A stretch of DNA of 64,000 bases from Callipepla californica brunnescens. Taxonomy: Eukaryota > Chordata > Aves > Galliformes > Odontophoridae. The stretch spans positions 7,198,423-7,262,422 of the forward strand of contig JALIRH010000023.1 of assembly GCA_023055505.1 (NCBI GenBank). The letters are read 5' to 3'. Shown one piece after another: positions 48,366 to 59,021 of this stretch. Under the pieces are notes generated by a model that did not search any database, had not been told where the DNA came from, and was given only the letters and a program-made list of their open reading frames with translations. Both the position numbers and the translations under genes were made by a program. Numbering within the stretch: position 1 is the first letter of the stretch; every line of letters begins with the position of its first letter.

Positions 48366-48845
48366 GCAGGACAACCAGGGGATCAAGCTTTGCCAGTAGG
48401 GGTTCATGAAAGGCAAATCCTGCTTGACCAGTCTGATCTCCTTCTATGGTCAAGTGACCCACCTGGTGGATGAGGGAAAGGTTGTTGACACAGTCTGTGT
48501 TGACACTGCCTTTGACACTGTCTCCCATAGTATTCTCATGGAGATGCTGGCAGCTCATGGCTTGGACAGGTACATGCGATCTTTGTTGTGTAAAGAACTA
48601 TCTGGAAGTCTGAGCCAAGAGAGCAATGGGGAATGGAATTAAATCCAGGTCACGAGTGGTGTTCCCAAGGGATCAGTACTGAGGTCTGTTCTGTTCAATT
48701 ACATTTATTGATGACCTTGATGAAGGGACTGAAGGCACTCAGTAAGTCTGAAGAAAACACCAAGTTGTGGGAAAGTGCTCATATACAGCCTGAGGGTAGG
48801 AAGGCCCTATGGGGGAAGCTGTACAGGCTGAGGACAATAGTATGA
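48366..48845 (+). mobile_element. CR1 LINE RT fragment
   Basis: Plus-strand RT piece, truncated at both ends. FMKGKSCLTSLISFYGQV, then VTHLVDEGKVVDTVC and VDTAFDTVSHSILMEML, where motif A has lost the FSK codons (a 9-bp in-frame deletion). A motif B relic (GGTGTTCCCAAGGGATCAG, position about 48658) and a FADD relic (GAAGAAAACACCAAG) follow near 48748. Dead. Confidence 0.88.
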
Positions 48846-49261
48846 CGTTCAGTAAGACTAAGTTTCCAAATTTTTCTGTTGTTTGTTACTATCATCAGCT
48901 ATTATCTGCTGCTGAAAAGTAAATAAGAATTGATAATCTTTTCAGGTAGTTCTTCAATGGGCTATCTTATAACTCCAAGAACCTTTGTTTCTTTCTATGG
49001 AATTTATTCCTACTCATATAGCAGGAAAACACAGTGCTGTCATTCTGTCTTATGGAATACGCAACCAGATTCTCAAGTCTGCTCTTGTACTTTTGTCTGA
49101 AAGGGTCAGATTGTCATGAACAGCCTGTCCTGGGAGACTTTCCCTCCTGAAACATTCAGAACCTCAGAACCCTCCACTGCAACAATCTTGCAAGGCTTTC
49201 TCATTTTCCAAGAATAACTATCAATAAATGTCACCTTTTAAAAAAAATAAAAATAAAAAAA
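48846..49261. other. unique stretch before the pentamer array
   Basis: AT-rich, ending in an A/T-rich run (AAAAAAATAAAAATAAAA near 49241). No gene recognised. Confidence 0.4.
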
Positions 49262-49264
49262 AAG

Positions 49265-49913
49265 AAGGGGAGGGGAGGGGAGGGGTGGGGAGGGGAGGGG
49301 TGGGGAGGGGAGGGGAGGGGAGGGGAGGGGAGGGGAGGGGAGGGGAGGGGAGGGGAGGGGAGGGGAAGGGAGGGGAAGGGGAGGGGAGGGGAGGGGAGGG
49401 GAGGGGAGGGGAGGGGAGGGGAGGGGAGGGGAGGGGAGGGGAGGGGAGGGGAGGGGAGGGGAGGGGAGGGGAGGGGAGGGGAGGGGAGGGGAGGGGAGGG
49501 GAGGGGAGGGGAGGGGAGGGGAGGGGAGGGGAGGGGAGGGGAGGGGAGGGGAGGGGAGGGAAGGGGAGGGGAGGGAAGGGGAAGGGAGGGGAGGGAAGGG
49601 AAGGGAAGGGAAGGGAAGGGAAGGGAAGGGAAGGGAAGGGAAGGGAAGGGAAGGGAAGGGAAGGGAAGGGAAGGGAAGGGAAGGGAAGGGAAGGGAAGGG
49701 AAGGGAAGGGAAGGGAAGGGAAGGGAAGGGAAGGGAAGGGAAGGGAAGGGAAGGGAAGGGAAGGGAAGGGAAGGGAAGGGAAGGGAAGGGAAGGGAAGGG
49801 AAGGGAAGGGAAGGGAAGGGAAGGGAAGGGAAGGGAAGGGAAGGGAAGGGAAGGGAAGGGAAGGGAAGGGAAGGGAAGGGAAGGGAAGGGAAGGGAAGGG
49901 AAGGGAAGGAAAA
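49265..49913. repeat. GGGGA / GGGAA pentanucleotide array
   Basis: About 650 bp made almost only of G and A on the plus strand. The left half (49265 to about 49590) is GGGGA with rare variants (GGTGGGG near 49283 and 49303, GGAAGG near 49366 and 49376). A mixed zone at 49560-49595 switches to AAGGG, which then runs unbroken for 62 copies (49596-49905). Both strands give long open frames ([10 protein letters not shown] plus, [10 protein letters not shown] minus) simply because the unit has no stop; these are not genes. The G runs can form G-quadruplexes, and the purine tract can form triplex DNA. Confidence 0.98.
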
Positions 49914-51602
49914 TCTAGACACAGGTAAACTGCAACATGAACTCTTTTACCAACATATCGGTTTGTGGGCAGTTTCCTAAAAAGGCTGGAAATACTTTTC
50001 TAAGCTCAGGCTCAAATTTTCTGTTTCATCCCCCCAAAAAATCCTATCTGGACACTTTTTCTTGTACATTTTTACTCCTCTTTGTTGCAGGAAAAGAGAG
50101 AATCTTCCTGGAAGCAGATCCATGCACTGTGTAGTCAGTCACACGTACTGTAATGAGGATGCCATGTTGAGAGTTTCTTAGTTTTTCCCCTTGACATTCA
50201 TTTATGTGGACTTGTGAGACACACAGCTTAAATTGTGCAAGTGGCACTGCAGTTTCATTTTTGGTTTTGATTACAAAACTCGTACTCTCCCTGTAGTACA
50301 GCAGCCACACCATTAGCAAGTCCTATAAAGTAATTGTACTTTGCCTTGGCTTTTGAGTAGAGTTAAATAGTTAAATAGTAACTGCTAATAAGAAAATAAG
50401 GCAATTATAATCCTATTCCTTCAACTCTGTTCACTTGTGTAGGTAGCCTTCAAAGCTGAAAAGACAATATGAAGCAGAGGGCTGTAAACTCATTATGCTA
50501 ATGGAGGAATTAACAGTGTTTTTAAGCCTCTCTATTACCAGTAACTAACAGCTAGAAACAAGCTGACAAACTGTGAGAATCCTTGTTCCATGCTATTTCT
50601 TGTCTTGAGAGAGACAAGAGTTTATTGTGACCCTTTGTTCTTGTTTTATTTTGTTTTGGGAAACTGATGCTGAGCAATATCTCACATTTCATTCCAGCAT
50701 TCACTTCCTTTTACTTTCCCCTCTTCAGTATTCAAGTGTTCAAACTCAAACTGATTTACTGTACTCTCATGTATGTGTGTTAAATGCAACTCAAGTTAAA
50801 GAGCAACTTATCTGAGCAACACATGAATTCCTGTAAATTTGCAATGAAAACCTGAGAAATTACTCAGAAAACAACTACATCCTTCATTTAATCAGCCACT
50901 GGAATTGATATGTGTCATAGGGTCAATTTTCAGAAAGGAAAAAACAAAACAAAACAGATATTAAGTTTAATTTCTAGTGGTAGACACAAAGGAGTACACT
51001 GACAAGCAACGGATTTTAGTCTTTCTTTCTTCCCTTTTTCTGTTCATCTTAAACTCCATATTATTGTCTAATGGAATGAAAAATATATTGGAGATAGCAG
51101 AACTCTGTGTTAAAGAAAAGAAAAATCATATCTGAGAAAAAACAACTTTGATTCTGTTCTTACATTCCAAGTAGGTTGGAGTAGGGGAGGAGAACAAACA
51201 GTCAATAGCTTATTATTTCATATTTTTACAGAAAACTGGGATTGGCATTTTACTATTCTTTCCCTCACGTGACAGGAAAAAAATAAAAAAATAAAAAAGG
51301 AAGAAGATCCTGAAAAAGAATAGTGTTCTTTTGCACAAACATTAACTCCATCTTCTTAAGGGGTTTGAAATGTTGTTGTAATCGCCTTAAGCAATGTTTT
51401 ATTTTTCTCTGTTTAGACGTGGTCTCTTCCTATACCCCTTGATTTTTGCCCTTTGTTTTCTTATTCTCCTCTTAAAAAATTAAAAAATTTGACTTGTTAT
51501 TCCTACTCAGGTTTCCCTCATGCTTCCTAATTCCCTTTCTTCCCTTCTCTTTTCTGTTTTAATGAGCCCAAATGCTTTAGTAAGAAAGGAGTCACTGCTA
51601 TA
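49914..51602. other. unique AT-rich non-coding stretch
   Basis: No gene or transposon recognised; A-rich bits near 50940 and 51280. Confidence 0.45.
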
Positions 51603-51646
51603 ATAGTACTAGTAGTAGTAGTACTAATAATGATAATGATGATGAA

Positions 51647-51711
<65 letters not shown>

Positions 51712-51716
51712 CAACC
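51603..51716. repeat. AAT microsatellite (with TAG/GAT flank)
   Basis: Starts as TAG repeats, passes through AATGAT variants and becomes about 20 uninterrupted AAT units (about 51647-51708), ending in ACAACAAC. Confidence 0.97.
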
Positions 51717-51837
51717 TGTGAAGTGCTTAAAAGCAGCCCTTGATTCTCTGTACTTCACAGAAATTAAAGTATAAATCCGCTTAATGAGAAATTAGAACTA
51801 GATGTCTGTATCAGAGATCATCTAGTACTGAAATGAA

Positions 51838-52065
51838 CGTCCGTGAAGTACTGATCCGATTGAGCTGTGTCAGATGCGGGTGCCACAGCTCATTCTCGAT
51901 GTGTTTTCCCGTTTCACGCCTCTAACCGCGCAGCCCAGCCGTCCTCTGACTGCTCGTGGACTGTGCCACCAGAGGGAGCCAACATCTCTAGGTACGCGCT
52001 CACACCGCCCAGTGCTGCTGAAGTTTTCTGTCCCGTCCTACGCCAGAAGTTAATGCGATAAACGC
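51838..52065. promoter_or_regulatory. CpG cluster with CTCF-like motif
   Basis: About 19 CpG dinucleotides by hand count in about 230 bp of otherwise CpG-poor DNA, including CGCG at three places. At 51966-51977 the plus strand reads CCACCAGAGGGA within GTGCCACCAGAGGGAGCC, agreeing with the CTCF core at 11 of 12 positions. No transposon family was recognised. It may be an unmethylated regulatory element or insulator; the 64-codon frame at 51867-52061 is not convincing. Confidence 0.38.
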
Positions 52066-52324
52066 GTTAATTCAGGAGAAAATAAAATGTGTTACACCAT
52101 GACAAAACGGAGGAAACGAACAAGGTACTGTTGTAGGCCTATTGCTACAAGTTTACATTGTCAGACGGTTTTAGGCATCTGAACTTAAAAGTTTCTATTT
52201 TTAATAATAAGCTACGCATATCAATCTTAAAAATCATAAAGAAGTTACTTTATATCTAAGTACTCCGTGTACTAATGCATGCTCGGAACAGGTCTTTCTC
52301 CCTGTCAATGTTTTCAGTAGCAGC

Positions 52325-52690
52325 CAACACCCCAAGATCCTTTTCCACCATGCAGCTTTTTAGTCATTCTGCCCCAAGCCTGAAGTATTGTATGGGCTTG
52401 TTTTGACTGTAATGCAGTATCCAGCACTTTTTCTTGTTGAAGCTCATACAGTTGGCCTCAGCTAGCTAATACAACTAATGCAAAGTACCCAGGATCCTCC
52501 GAAGGGCCTTCCCAACCTCAGGCAGATCAACCCCTTCCTTCCAGCTCCATGTCATCTGCAAACTTACTGAGAGCTAGCTTGATTCCTTCATCCAGATCAT
52601 CAGTAAAGATACTAAACAGGTCTGGCCCCAGTACTGACCCCTGAGGAACAGCATTCATGACCAGTTGGCACGTGGGACTCAGTTTCTCTG
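52325..52690 (-). mobile_element. CR1 LINE RT fragment
   Basis: Minus-strand CR1 interior piece. Plus-strand text TTGTTGAAGCTCATACAGTT, CTCCGAAGGGCCTTCCCAAC, TCATCTGCAAACTTACTGAG (complement of the FADD region), CAGGTCTGGCCCCAGTACTG and ACCCCTGAGGAACAGC (complement of motif B). Both ends are truncated. Confidence 0.88.
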
Positions 52691-54639
52691 AGGACCTAAG
52701 ACAAAGCAGACATAGTGATCATATGGAAATTAAAAACCACGAGGATCAGCATAACAAACTTGTGTAAGTCCTTTGTTGTTCAATAATTGTGTTTGTTCTT
52801 CCAAAGAGGTTTTGTACAAAACAGGTGAAGCATGATCAGCTGTGCTACAATGCCAGTAAAGCTTTGCTGAGCTGTACATTTTATAGTAACCTGAAGGCAG
52901 TATTTACCAATAGGTCTCTATAGAAACAAACTTTTCTTAATAATATTCATAAGACTGCAAGGAGAGAACATAGCACTGATTCTGAGTGTAACAAGGAGAA
53001 CATTTAAAAACACCTTTAATCTTTATGACACTGATCTTTTTCATCATTTTGATAGAGCAAAGAAATATGTGTTTGAGGATATATGATGGTTCCATTAGTT
53101 TTGCAATACTTACTTTGATTTCCTTAGCAAAATTTTTCACATGTAGAATGAAGGAACTGAAATTGAGGGCTTTGGAGAACTAGGTTACAGGACTTTCTTT
53201 TTCTCTTTCTTTTTTCTTTCTTTCTTTGACTTTTTGATTAATTTTAGAATACTGTATGTTACTGAAAAATAAACATTTACTGTTCTCACCTACAATGTCC
53301 TCTTCTCTCTTAATATATGTGATGCAATAAAGTTTTCATTTCTTACCTGGATTGCTATGGTGGGTTTCCTACTTGATCTTGGTTGTTAGCTAAAAAGGTA
53401 CCTGGAACTAAGAAATGCTCAATTCATCCATAATGTGTACAGCAGCATATATAGCCCTGTCTTTAGATAACTTACAATATGAAAAGAAAAATAAAGGACG
53501 TAAGAAAATAGGGGAAAAAAAAGGCAGAATCTTTCTCAGGTTGAGTGCTGGTTGGTCTTGAAAGCAACATATCCTTCCTGGTTTCTAATAAAGAAGGAAA
53601 TAACTATGCTGAGTTTCAGGGCAAATATTAATTCACTGAATCAAGTTATAATTTTGGTACTGCTTCCTACTTCATGTATTTATTTATTTATTTTCCACTA
53701 AATTTGTTTTTCCTTTCTTGGAAAGAGACAGAAAACGAAGAAAATAGGGAAATCAGCTCACAAAGAGTAGCTATTACAGCAGACGAACAGAATAATATAA
53801 CAAAGGTAGTTTAAATTTAGCTAGTTAGAATTCCTTGAAACTGAAAGCTTTGATGGCAAGACTGCCTTGCATGTATGCTTTGAATTTACAGTGACAAGTT
53901 TGAAAAGTTTTGATAAGAATTTTCATCTGATATCAAAAAGTGCTTTAAATTATTTGTATGTAAGAATACAAACTTCCTACAGACAATAAGGGCTAGGAGC
54001 AGGCCACATTTGTTTAAAATTTTATAAAATATTCTAATCATAGCACACAAAAAAAGAACCAAAAGAAAAATACATAAAATTAACTTAATACCTAAAATCT
54101 CTTCAGTTTTCAGATCAGGACGATGTCAACCTGCAAATCTAGCAACTGCATCTCACATCATAAGTAATTACTATTTCCAGCTTCAGTTCCCCTTCTGTAA
54201 GGTTTCATGACAGACGCTTTGGCCCCTTCACAGTAGTACTGAGGTGAAAAGCAGTCTCAAACTTATCTGTGTCTTTTTCCCAACTTATTTGCCTATAATA
54301 TCTCTGAAGTACACTGGTTAAAGCAGTGTCTCTTTCATCACTCACTTCAGTAGTGCAAAAGTATCAGTATAAACAAACTGCTGCTAGAGATAACTTCAAA
54401 AGGAAGCTCTCTCAGTGGAGCATACAGAAACTGTAACCTACTTTGCATAACTGAACTGCGCTCAAAAGCTCTGTAAAGTTCTAGTAAAATTGCGTGTACA
54501 GAAAATAGGAAGCAGCTACTAAGCAGTAAAGATGCTAAGGCTATCCAGTGTGTTATGCTGTAATAATCCAGCTACACATTATTGTCAAAAAGCATGTTAG
54601 GGATAACATATACTTGCACCAGTCTGGATGAGGTGGACA
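52691..54639. other. unique AT-rich non-coding stretch
   Basis: About 1.9 kb without recognised genes or transposons. CT-rich sequence at 53196-53227 and TTTA repeats at 53676-53692. Confidence 0.45.
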
Positions 54640-54840
54640 TGTTTGGTGTGTTTTGGATTTGTGACTAAGCCAGTGTTGATAAGGCTCTGGCTATCACTGA
54701 GTAGCATTTGTACAGCATTAAGGCTGTTTCTGTTTCTCATTCTGCTCCTCTAGGGTGAAGGTCAGTGCTGAAAAGAATCTGGAAGGAAATACAGGAGGAG
54801 ACAAAGCCAGGACACTTGATACTGACTGACCCAGTAATGT
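54640..54840 (+). mobile_element. avian ERV LTR fragment
   Basis: Contains TTTTGGATTTGTGACTAAGC, GTTGATAAGGCTCTGGC, ATCACTGAGTAGCATTTG and AAGGCTGTTTCTGTTTCTC. GGAGACAAAGCCAGGACAC and TGACCCAGTAATG follow. This order matches the U3 part of a common avian LTR group as I remember it. No LTR ends or target duplication are visible, so it is a fragment. A 92-bp segment of the same sequence recurs at 56153-56244. Confidence 0.65.
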
Positions 54841-55294
54841 GTGCTGTTCTTTAAAATATTATGCATTCAGAGATCACATGCTAAAACAGAAATCAATGCA
54901 TCCCTTTTTTACTTCTGCTGTTCTAAGATCGACAAGTGGACATTATAACACAAGAAACAAAAAGAGGAGTTAATTGTGTGTATCCATCTCCAAAATGGAG
55001 GACAGTTATCAGCTCATCAAAAGCAAGAGGAGGCAGATTACGTGCATACAAAGAAGAAAATCTTTTCCTGAGAGATAATGAAGCAGAGAGAGAAAGAATA
55101 GAAATGGCTTTCCATGCAGTTTCCAGTTAGTGAAGCTCCTTTACGTTCAAATTTTGTCACCCACAAATAGCAGCTATACAGAAAACTGCTATCTTGGAGG
55201 TGCTATAATACTGAAACACAGGCATTTAAAACTAGTAAGGAAACAAAATCAAGACTTCATACAACTTTATTAATTTCAAATTCAGTAGTATCAT
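54841..55294. other. unique stretch
   Basis: A 64-codon frame (54936-55130, plus) contains a basic/acidic run but resembles no family I know. No repeat recognised. Confidence 0.4.
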
Positions 55295-56152
55295 ATGGTC
55301 ATAGAATGAGCTGGGTTGAAAAGAACCTCAAAGATCATCTAGTTTCAACACCCCTGCCATGGGCAGGGTTGCCAACCACTAGAGCAGGCTGCCCAGAGCC
55401 ACATCCAGCCCGCCTTGAATGCCTCTAGCGATGGGGCATCCACAACCACTCCGGGCAACCTATTCCAGTGCATCACCACACTCTGAGTGAAAAACTTTCT
55501 CCTAACATCTAACCTGAATGTCCCCTGTCTTAATTTAAAACCATTCCCCCTTGCCCTATCACTACCATCCCGTGTAAACAGTCATTCTCCCTCCTGTTTA
55601 TACATTCCCTTCAAGTACTGGATATAGTTGGCCCTCCTGACTGCATGCACGCCCTGCTGGCTCATGTCAAGCTTCTCATCCACCAGGACCCCCAAGTCCT
55701 TCTCTGCAAGGCTGCTCCCCAGGATTTCTTCCCCCATTCTGTATAAACACTTGGGATTGCCCTGGCCCAAGTAAAACACCTTCCACTTGGCCTTGTAGAA
55801 CCTCTTTAGGTTCACACAAGCTCACTTCTCCAGCACGTCCAAGTCTCTCTGTATGGCTTCCCTTCCCTCCAATGTATCAACTGCACCACTCTGCTTGGTG
55901 TCATCCGCAAACTTGCTGAGGGTGCACTTGATTCCATCGTCTATGTCATTGATGAAGATGTTGAAGAGAAGTGGTCCCAAGACGGACACTTGGGAGACGC
56001 CACTTGAGACCAGCCTCCACCCAGACAGAGAACCATTGGTCACAACCCTTTGGCTGTGATCAGACAACCATCGAACAGTCCATCTTTCAAATCTATACCT
56101 CTCCAATTAAGAGAGAAGGATGTGGTGAGGGACCGTGTCAAAGGCTTTGCAT
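55295..56152 (-). mobile_element. CR1 LINE: 3' UTR and RT
   Basis: The edge GGTCATAGAATGAGCTGGGT, then TGAAAAGAACCTCAAAGATC is a CR1 3' end. The 3' UTR continues to about 55620 and then jumps into ORF2. Minus frames at 55582-55815 (YRMGEEILGSSLAEKDLGV, DEKLDMSQQGVHAV) and 55822-56106 hold the RT end and palm. It stops abruptly at 56152 inside motif A (complement AAGGCTTTGCAT), where an LTR scrap begins. Confidence 0.92.
55822..56106 (-). pseudogene. CR1 RT fragment with intact FADD box
   Basis: The frame reads [19 protein letters not shown], then a motif B relic ([22 protein letters not shown] changed to SQVS) and motif C at residues 66-69 in [15 protein letters not shown], the metal-binding aspartates intact. 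[15 protein letters not shown] follows. This is the only segment in the window where FADD and motif B are still in one frame. Motif A is cut by the junction at 56152. Confidence 0.9.
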
Positions 56153-56244
56153 GTTGATAAGGCTCTGGCTATCACTGAGCAGCACTTACACAGTATCAAG
56201 GCTGTTTCTGTTTTCTCGTTCTGCTCCTCTAGGGAGAAGGTCAG
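56153..56244 (+). mobile_element. LTR scrap between two CR1 pieces
   Basis: 92 bp nearly identical to 54675-54765: 8 mismatches, 6 or more of them transitions, and one single-base indel by my alignment. It runs from GTTGATAAGGCTCTGGC to GAAGGTCAG. It has no LTR ends and is sandwiched exactly between two truncated CR1 bodies. Confidence 0.85.
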
Positions 56245-57960
56245 GGAAAAAAGTCTCGGAGCCTTCTTCAGGCTGAAGAGCCTCAGCTCTCTCAGCCTGT
56301 ACTTGTAGGAGAGGTTTTCTGTCCTTTGGACAATTTTTGTGACCCTCCTCTGAACTCACTCCAACAGGTCTCTATCTCTACGGTACTGAGGACTTCATAT
56401 CTGGATGCAGTATTCCAGGTGAGGCCTTACCAGCACAGAGCAGAGGGACAGGATCACCTCCCTCAGTCTGCTGGCCACACTTCTTTTGATGCAGCCCAGG
56501 ATACTGTTGAACTTCTGGGCTGTGAGGGTACATTGCTGGCTCATTTCTAACTTCCTATTCACCAGTACCCTCACATCTTTTTTGTCAGAACAGCACACAG
56601 TTCTATCATCCCCCAGCTTGTATTGGTAGCGAGAGTTGCCTCTACTGAGGTGCAAGACCTTACATTTGGATTAGTTGAATTTTATGAGTTTCACCTGAGC
56701 CCACAGCTCAAGCCTGTCTAGAGTCCCTCTGGTTGACATCCTGTCTGTCTGGTGTATCCACTGCACCCCACAGCTTATTGTCAACATACTAGACTGTCAA
56801 TATCACTGATTAAGATATTAAACATTTTCAGTCCCTGGGGGACACCACTCATCACTTACCTCCATCCAGACAGTGAGCTTTTGACCATGAGTCTCTGGAC
56901 TCAATTCCACAGCCAGTTCTTCATCCACTGAACAGTCCACTCAACAAATTCATATTTTCCCAATTTGGAGAGAAGGATGTTGTGGGCTACCTTCATAAAA
57001 GCCTTACTGAAGTCGAGGTAGATGACATCATTGGCTCTTCCCTTGTCCACTAATGCAGGTACACCATCACAACATGCCACTAGCTTGTTCAAGTGGGATT
57101 TGCCCTCAGTGAAGCCATGCTGGTTCTCTCATAATCAGCTACCTATTTTCCATGTGCTTTATCATAGCTTCCAGAAGGATCTGCTCCATGATCTTTCTGA
57201 GCATAGAGATGAGACTAACATGTCAGTAGTTCCCAGGGTATTCCTTTTTACTCTTCTTAAAAATGGGTGTGATGTTGCCTTTTCTCCAGTCATCAGGGAC
57301 TTCATCTTCTTGACACAACTTTTCAAATCTAAGTGAGAGTGCCTTAGTGACTGCATCATCTAATTTCCTCAGGGCTCTGGCATGTATCTCATCAGGACCC
57401 ATAGACTTACGGATGTTCAGGTTTCATAAACCTGATCTTCACTTACAGTGGAAGGGACATTGCCACCCAGTCCCCTCCTATCAAATGAAACGTTTGAGGG
57501 GTGTGTGAAGAACAGCTATTGGAGAAGACTGAGGAAAAAAAAGTTGTTACGTACTTCAGCATTCTCCTCGTTGTTATCAGTTTGCCTGTGTCACTCACTA
57601 GAGGAGGGTACTGTCCTTGAATTTTACCCATTGCCTTCTCCTATTGCCCCAGCAGGCACTGCCTAATCATCACAGGATTTTCTATGTGCTGCCATACTGC
57701 CAGCACGTCTCAAGGCAGTAGGTACTTCAAGGACCATGCTAGCACCCTGTCCCTCTAGTCTAGCTATACCACCCCCCAGTTTATTATGAGAAGGCTCATT
57801 ATCTCCTCCATCCCCCTTCAGACCTGGTTTAAAGCCCTCCTAATAAGCCCCACTAGCTTTTCTCCAAAGACCCTTCTCCCCCTTTTGAGAAAGGAAAACC
57901 TCATCCAGTGCCCACAACCTTGATGCCATATAGGCATTTTGACTGTCAAAAAAAGCAAAG
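56245..57960 (-). mobile_element. second CR1 LINE: RT, linker and ORF1 end
   Basis: A separate minus-strand CR1. It lacks the extreme 3' end, starting at GTCTCGGAGCCTTCTTCAGG. It covers the ORF2 C-terminus (56395-56655: [28 protein letters not shown]), motif A (56901-57092: [19 protein letters not shown]) and the RT N-terminus (about 57200-57410). The linker lies near 57420-57650, then poorly conserved DNA. From about 57815 comes the complement of the ORF1 esterase end (TTCAGACCTGGTTTAAAGCC). Frameshifts and stops throughout. Confidence 0.87.
56901..57092 (-). pseudogene. CR1 RT fragment (motif A)
   Basis: The frame reads [20 protein letters not shown], then [19 protein letters not shown] (motif A with its aspartate) and [12 protein letters not shown]. 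It sits in the 56245-57960 element; motifs B and C are in other frames. Confidence 0.88.
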
Positions 57961-58346
57961 TTCTGGAAGTCACACCAGCCACAAAGTCAAGTATTTAAAT
58001 ATAAGATCTTTGGATTAGTTTCCATATTTAATACAGAAGGCAGAAAAGATGATCTGTACATTCAGTTCCTTCAGCCATGGTCCCAAGGCCAGGATATAAG
58101 CATGAAACAGACAATCTCACAACAGTTTAAATAGTAGTACTTCTTCTCTCTATGTGTCAGAGAACAACTATTCGTTTCTTTGATATGACCCTCAAAACTC
58201 CAGGAGTGACCATTTCTGTTTCATAGAATAGCATTCACTCCAGCTGAGAGTTTCCATGTTGAAAATTCCAGTTTTCCCAAGGCATTTCAGAGCATCGTTC
58301 CTCAAATCTTTTACTACTCTCTGTAGGCTGCAGTTTTCAGTAGAAA
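57961..58346. other. unique stretch between CR1 and LTR
   Basis: No gene or repeat recognised. TAGAAA directly precedes the LTR at 58347. Confidence 0.4.
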
Positions 58347-58891
58347 TGTCATGTTTTTATGATTTTTGATCAGTATTCCACATCATTCCATCATGCAGTG
58401 CACTGGGATTTAAAGAGTTAATGCTGCAGTTTCATGGGCTGTCAATATTTCTAGTTACCTGGTCTCAGAAGAGAAGACTGAACCTCAACTCCCAGAAGAC
58501 TTCATTTTTCTGTTTCCGTATTCCATTCGGAGGAAAACATAAAACTGACTGGGAGTCACAAAATTTCTCTTTGCTCTCTGTGCTCCTTAGCTGTCTCATC
58601 TACAAAATTAGAGTAAGGGCTTCAGTTTTGAATGCTCTCTCTCTCTCATTTTATTTGATTTATTAGCTTCAATTCCAATTGTACTATATTATATTCTATT
58701 ATCTCACATTCTGCTACTATGTTTAGTAAACTGATTTTTTTTTTCCCTTAGCTCACTGCCTCTTTTCCCTGTCCAGGCCCATCTCCCTGTCTTTTCCCTT
58801 CCCCCCTGCTTTTCTTTTCTGGGGCACGTGTCCATGGGTCCCTTTACCCACTTTGTCACAGAACTAGGCCGAGCCTGGATAAACTGTGACA
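58347..58891 (+). mobile_element. solo LTR of the same avian ERV family (copy B)
   Basis: 545-bp element with TGTCA...TGACA ends (TGTCATGTTTTT at the left, ACTGTGACA at the right). It aligns along its whole length with the reverse complement of the LTR at 18915-19481. Shared landmarks are GGTATTCCACATCAT-like, TCTCAGAAGAGAAGA, TTCAATTCCAATT, a TATATTATATT run, TTTAGTAAA and GGGGCA-GTGTCC-TGGGTCC. Flanks AGAAA / AGAGA are a possible mutated 5-6 bp duplication. CATAAAAC near 58540 could be the TATA box of the plus strand. No internal retroviral genes lie beside it. Confidence 0.82.
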
Positions 58892-59021
58892 AGAGAGCAA
58901 ATACAACCCTGCTATTTTCTATGACTTACTTCCCTTTTAAATGCAGATTCTAACTCAATAGAAAATAATTATTTCTCAAATACAACCTTCTAGGATTCCC
59001 TTCCTTACCCCAGAATTAAGT

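Noticed and set aside
49228..49980. 250-codon plus-strand and 233-codon minus-strand open frames of five-residue repeats
   Set aside because: They follow entirely from a stop-free pentanucleotide array; no start context, no non-repeat domain, and both strands are equally open.
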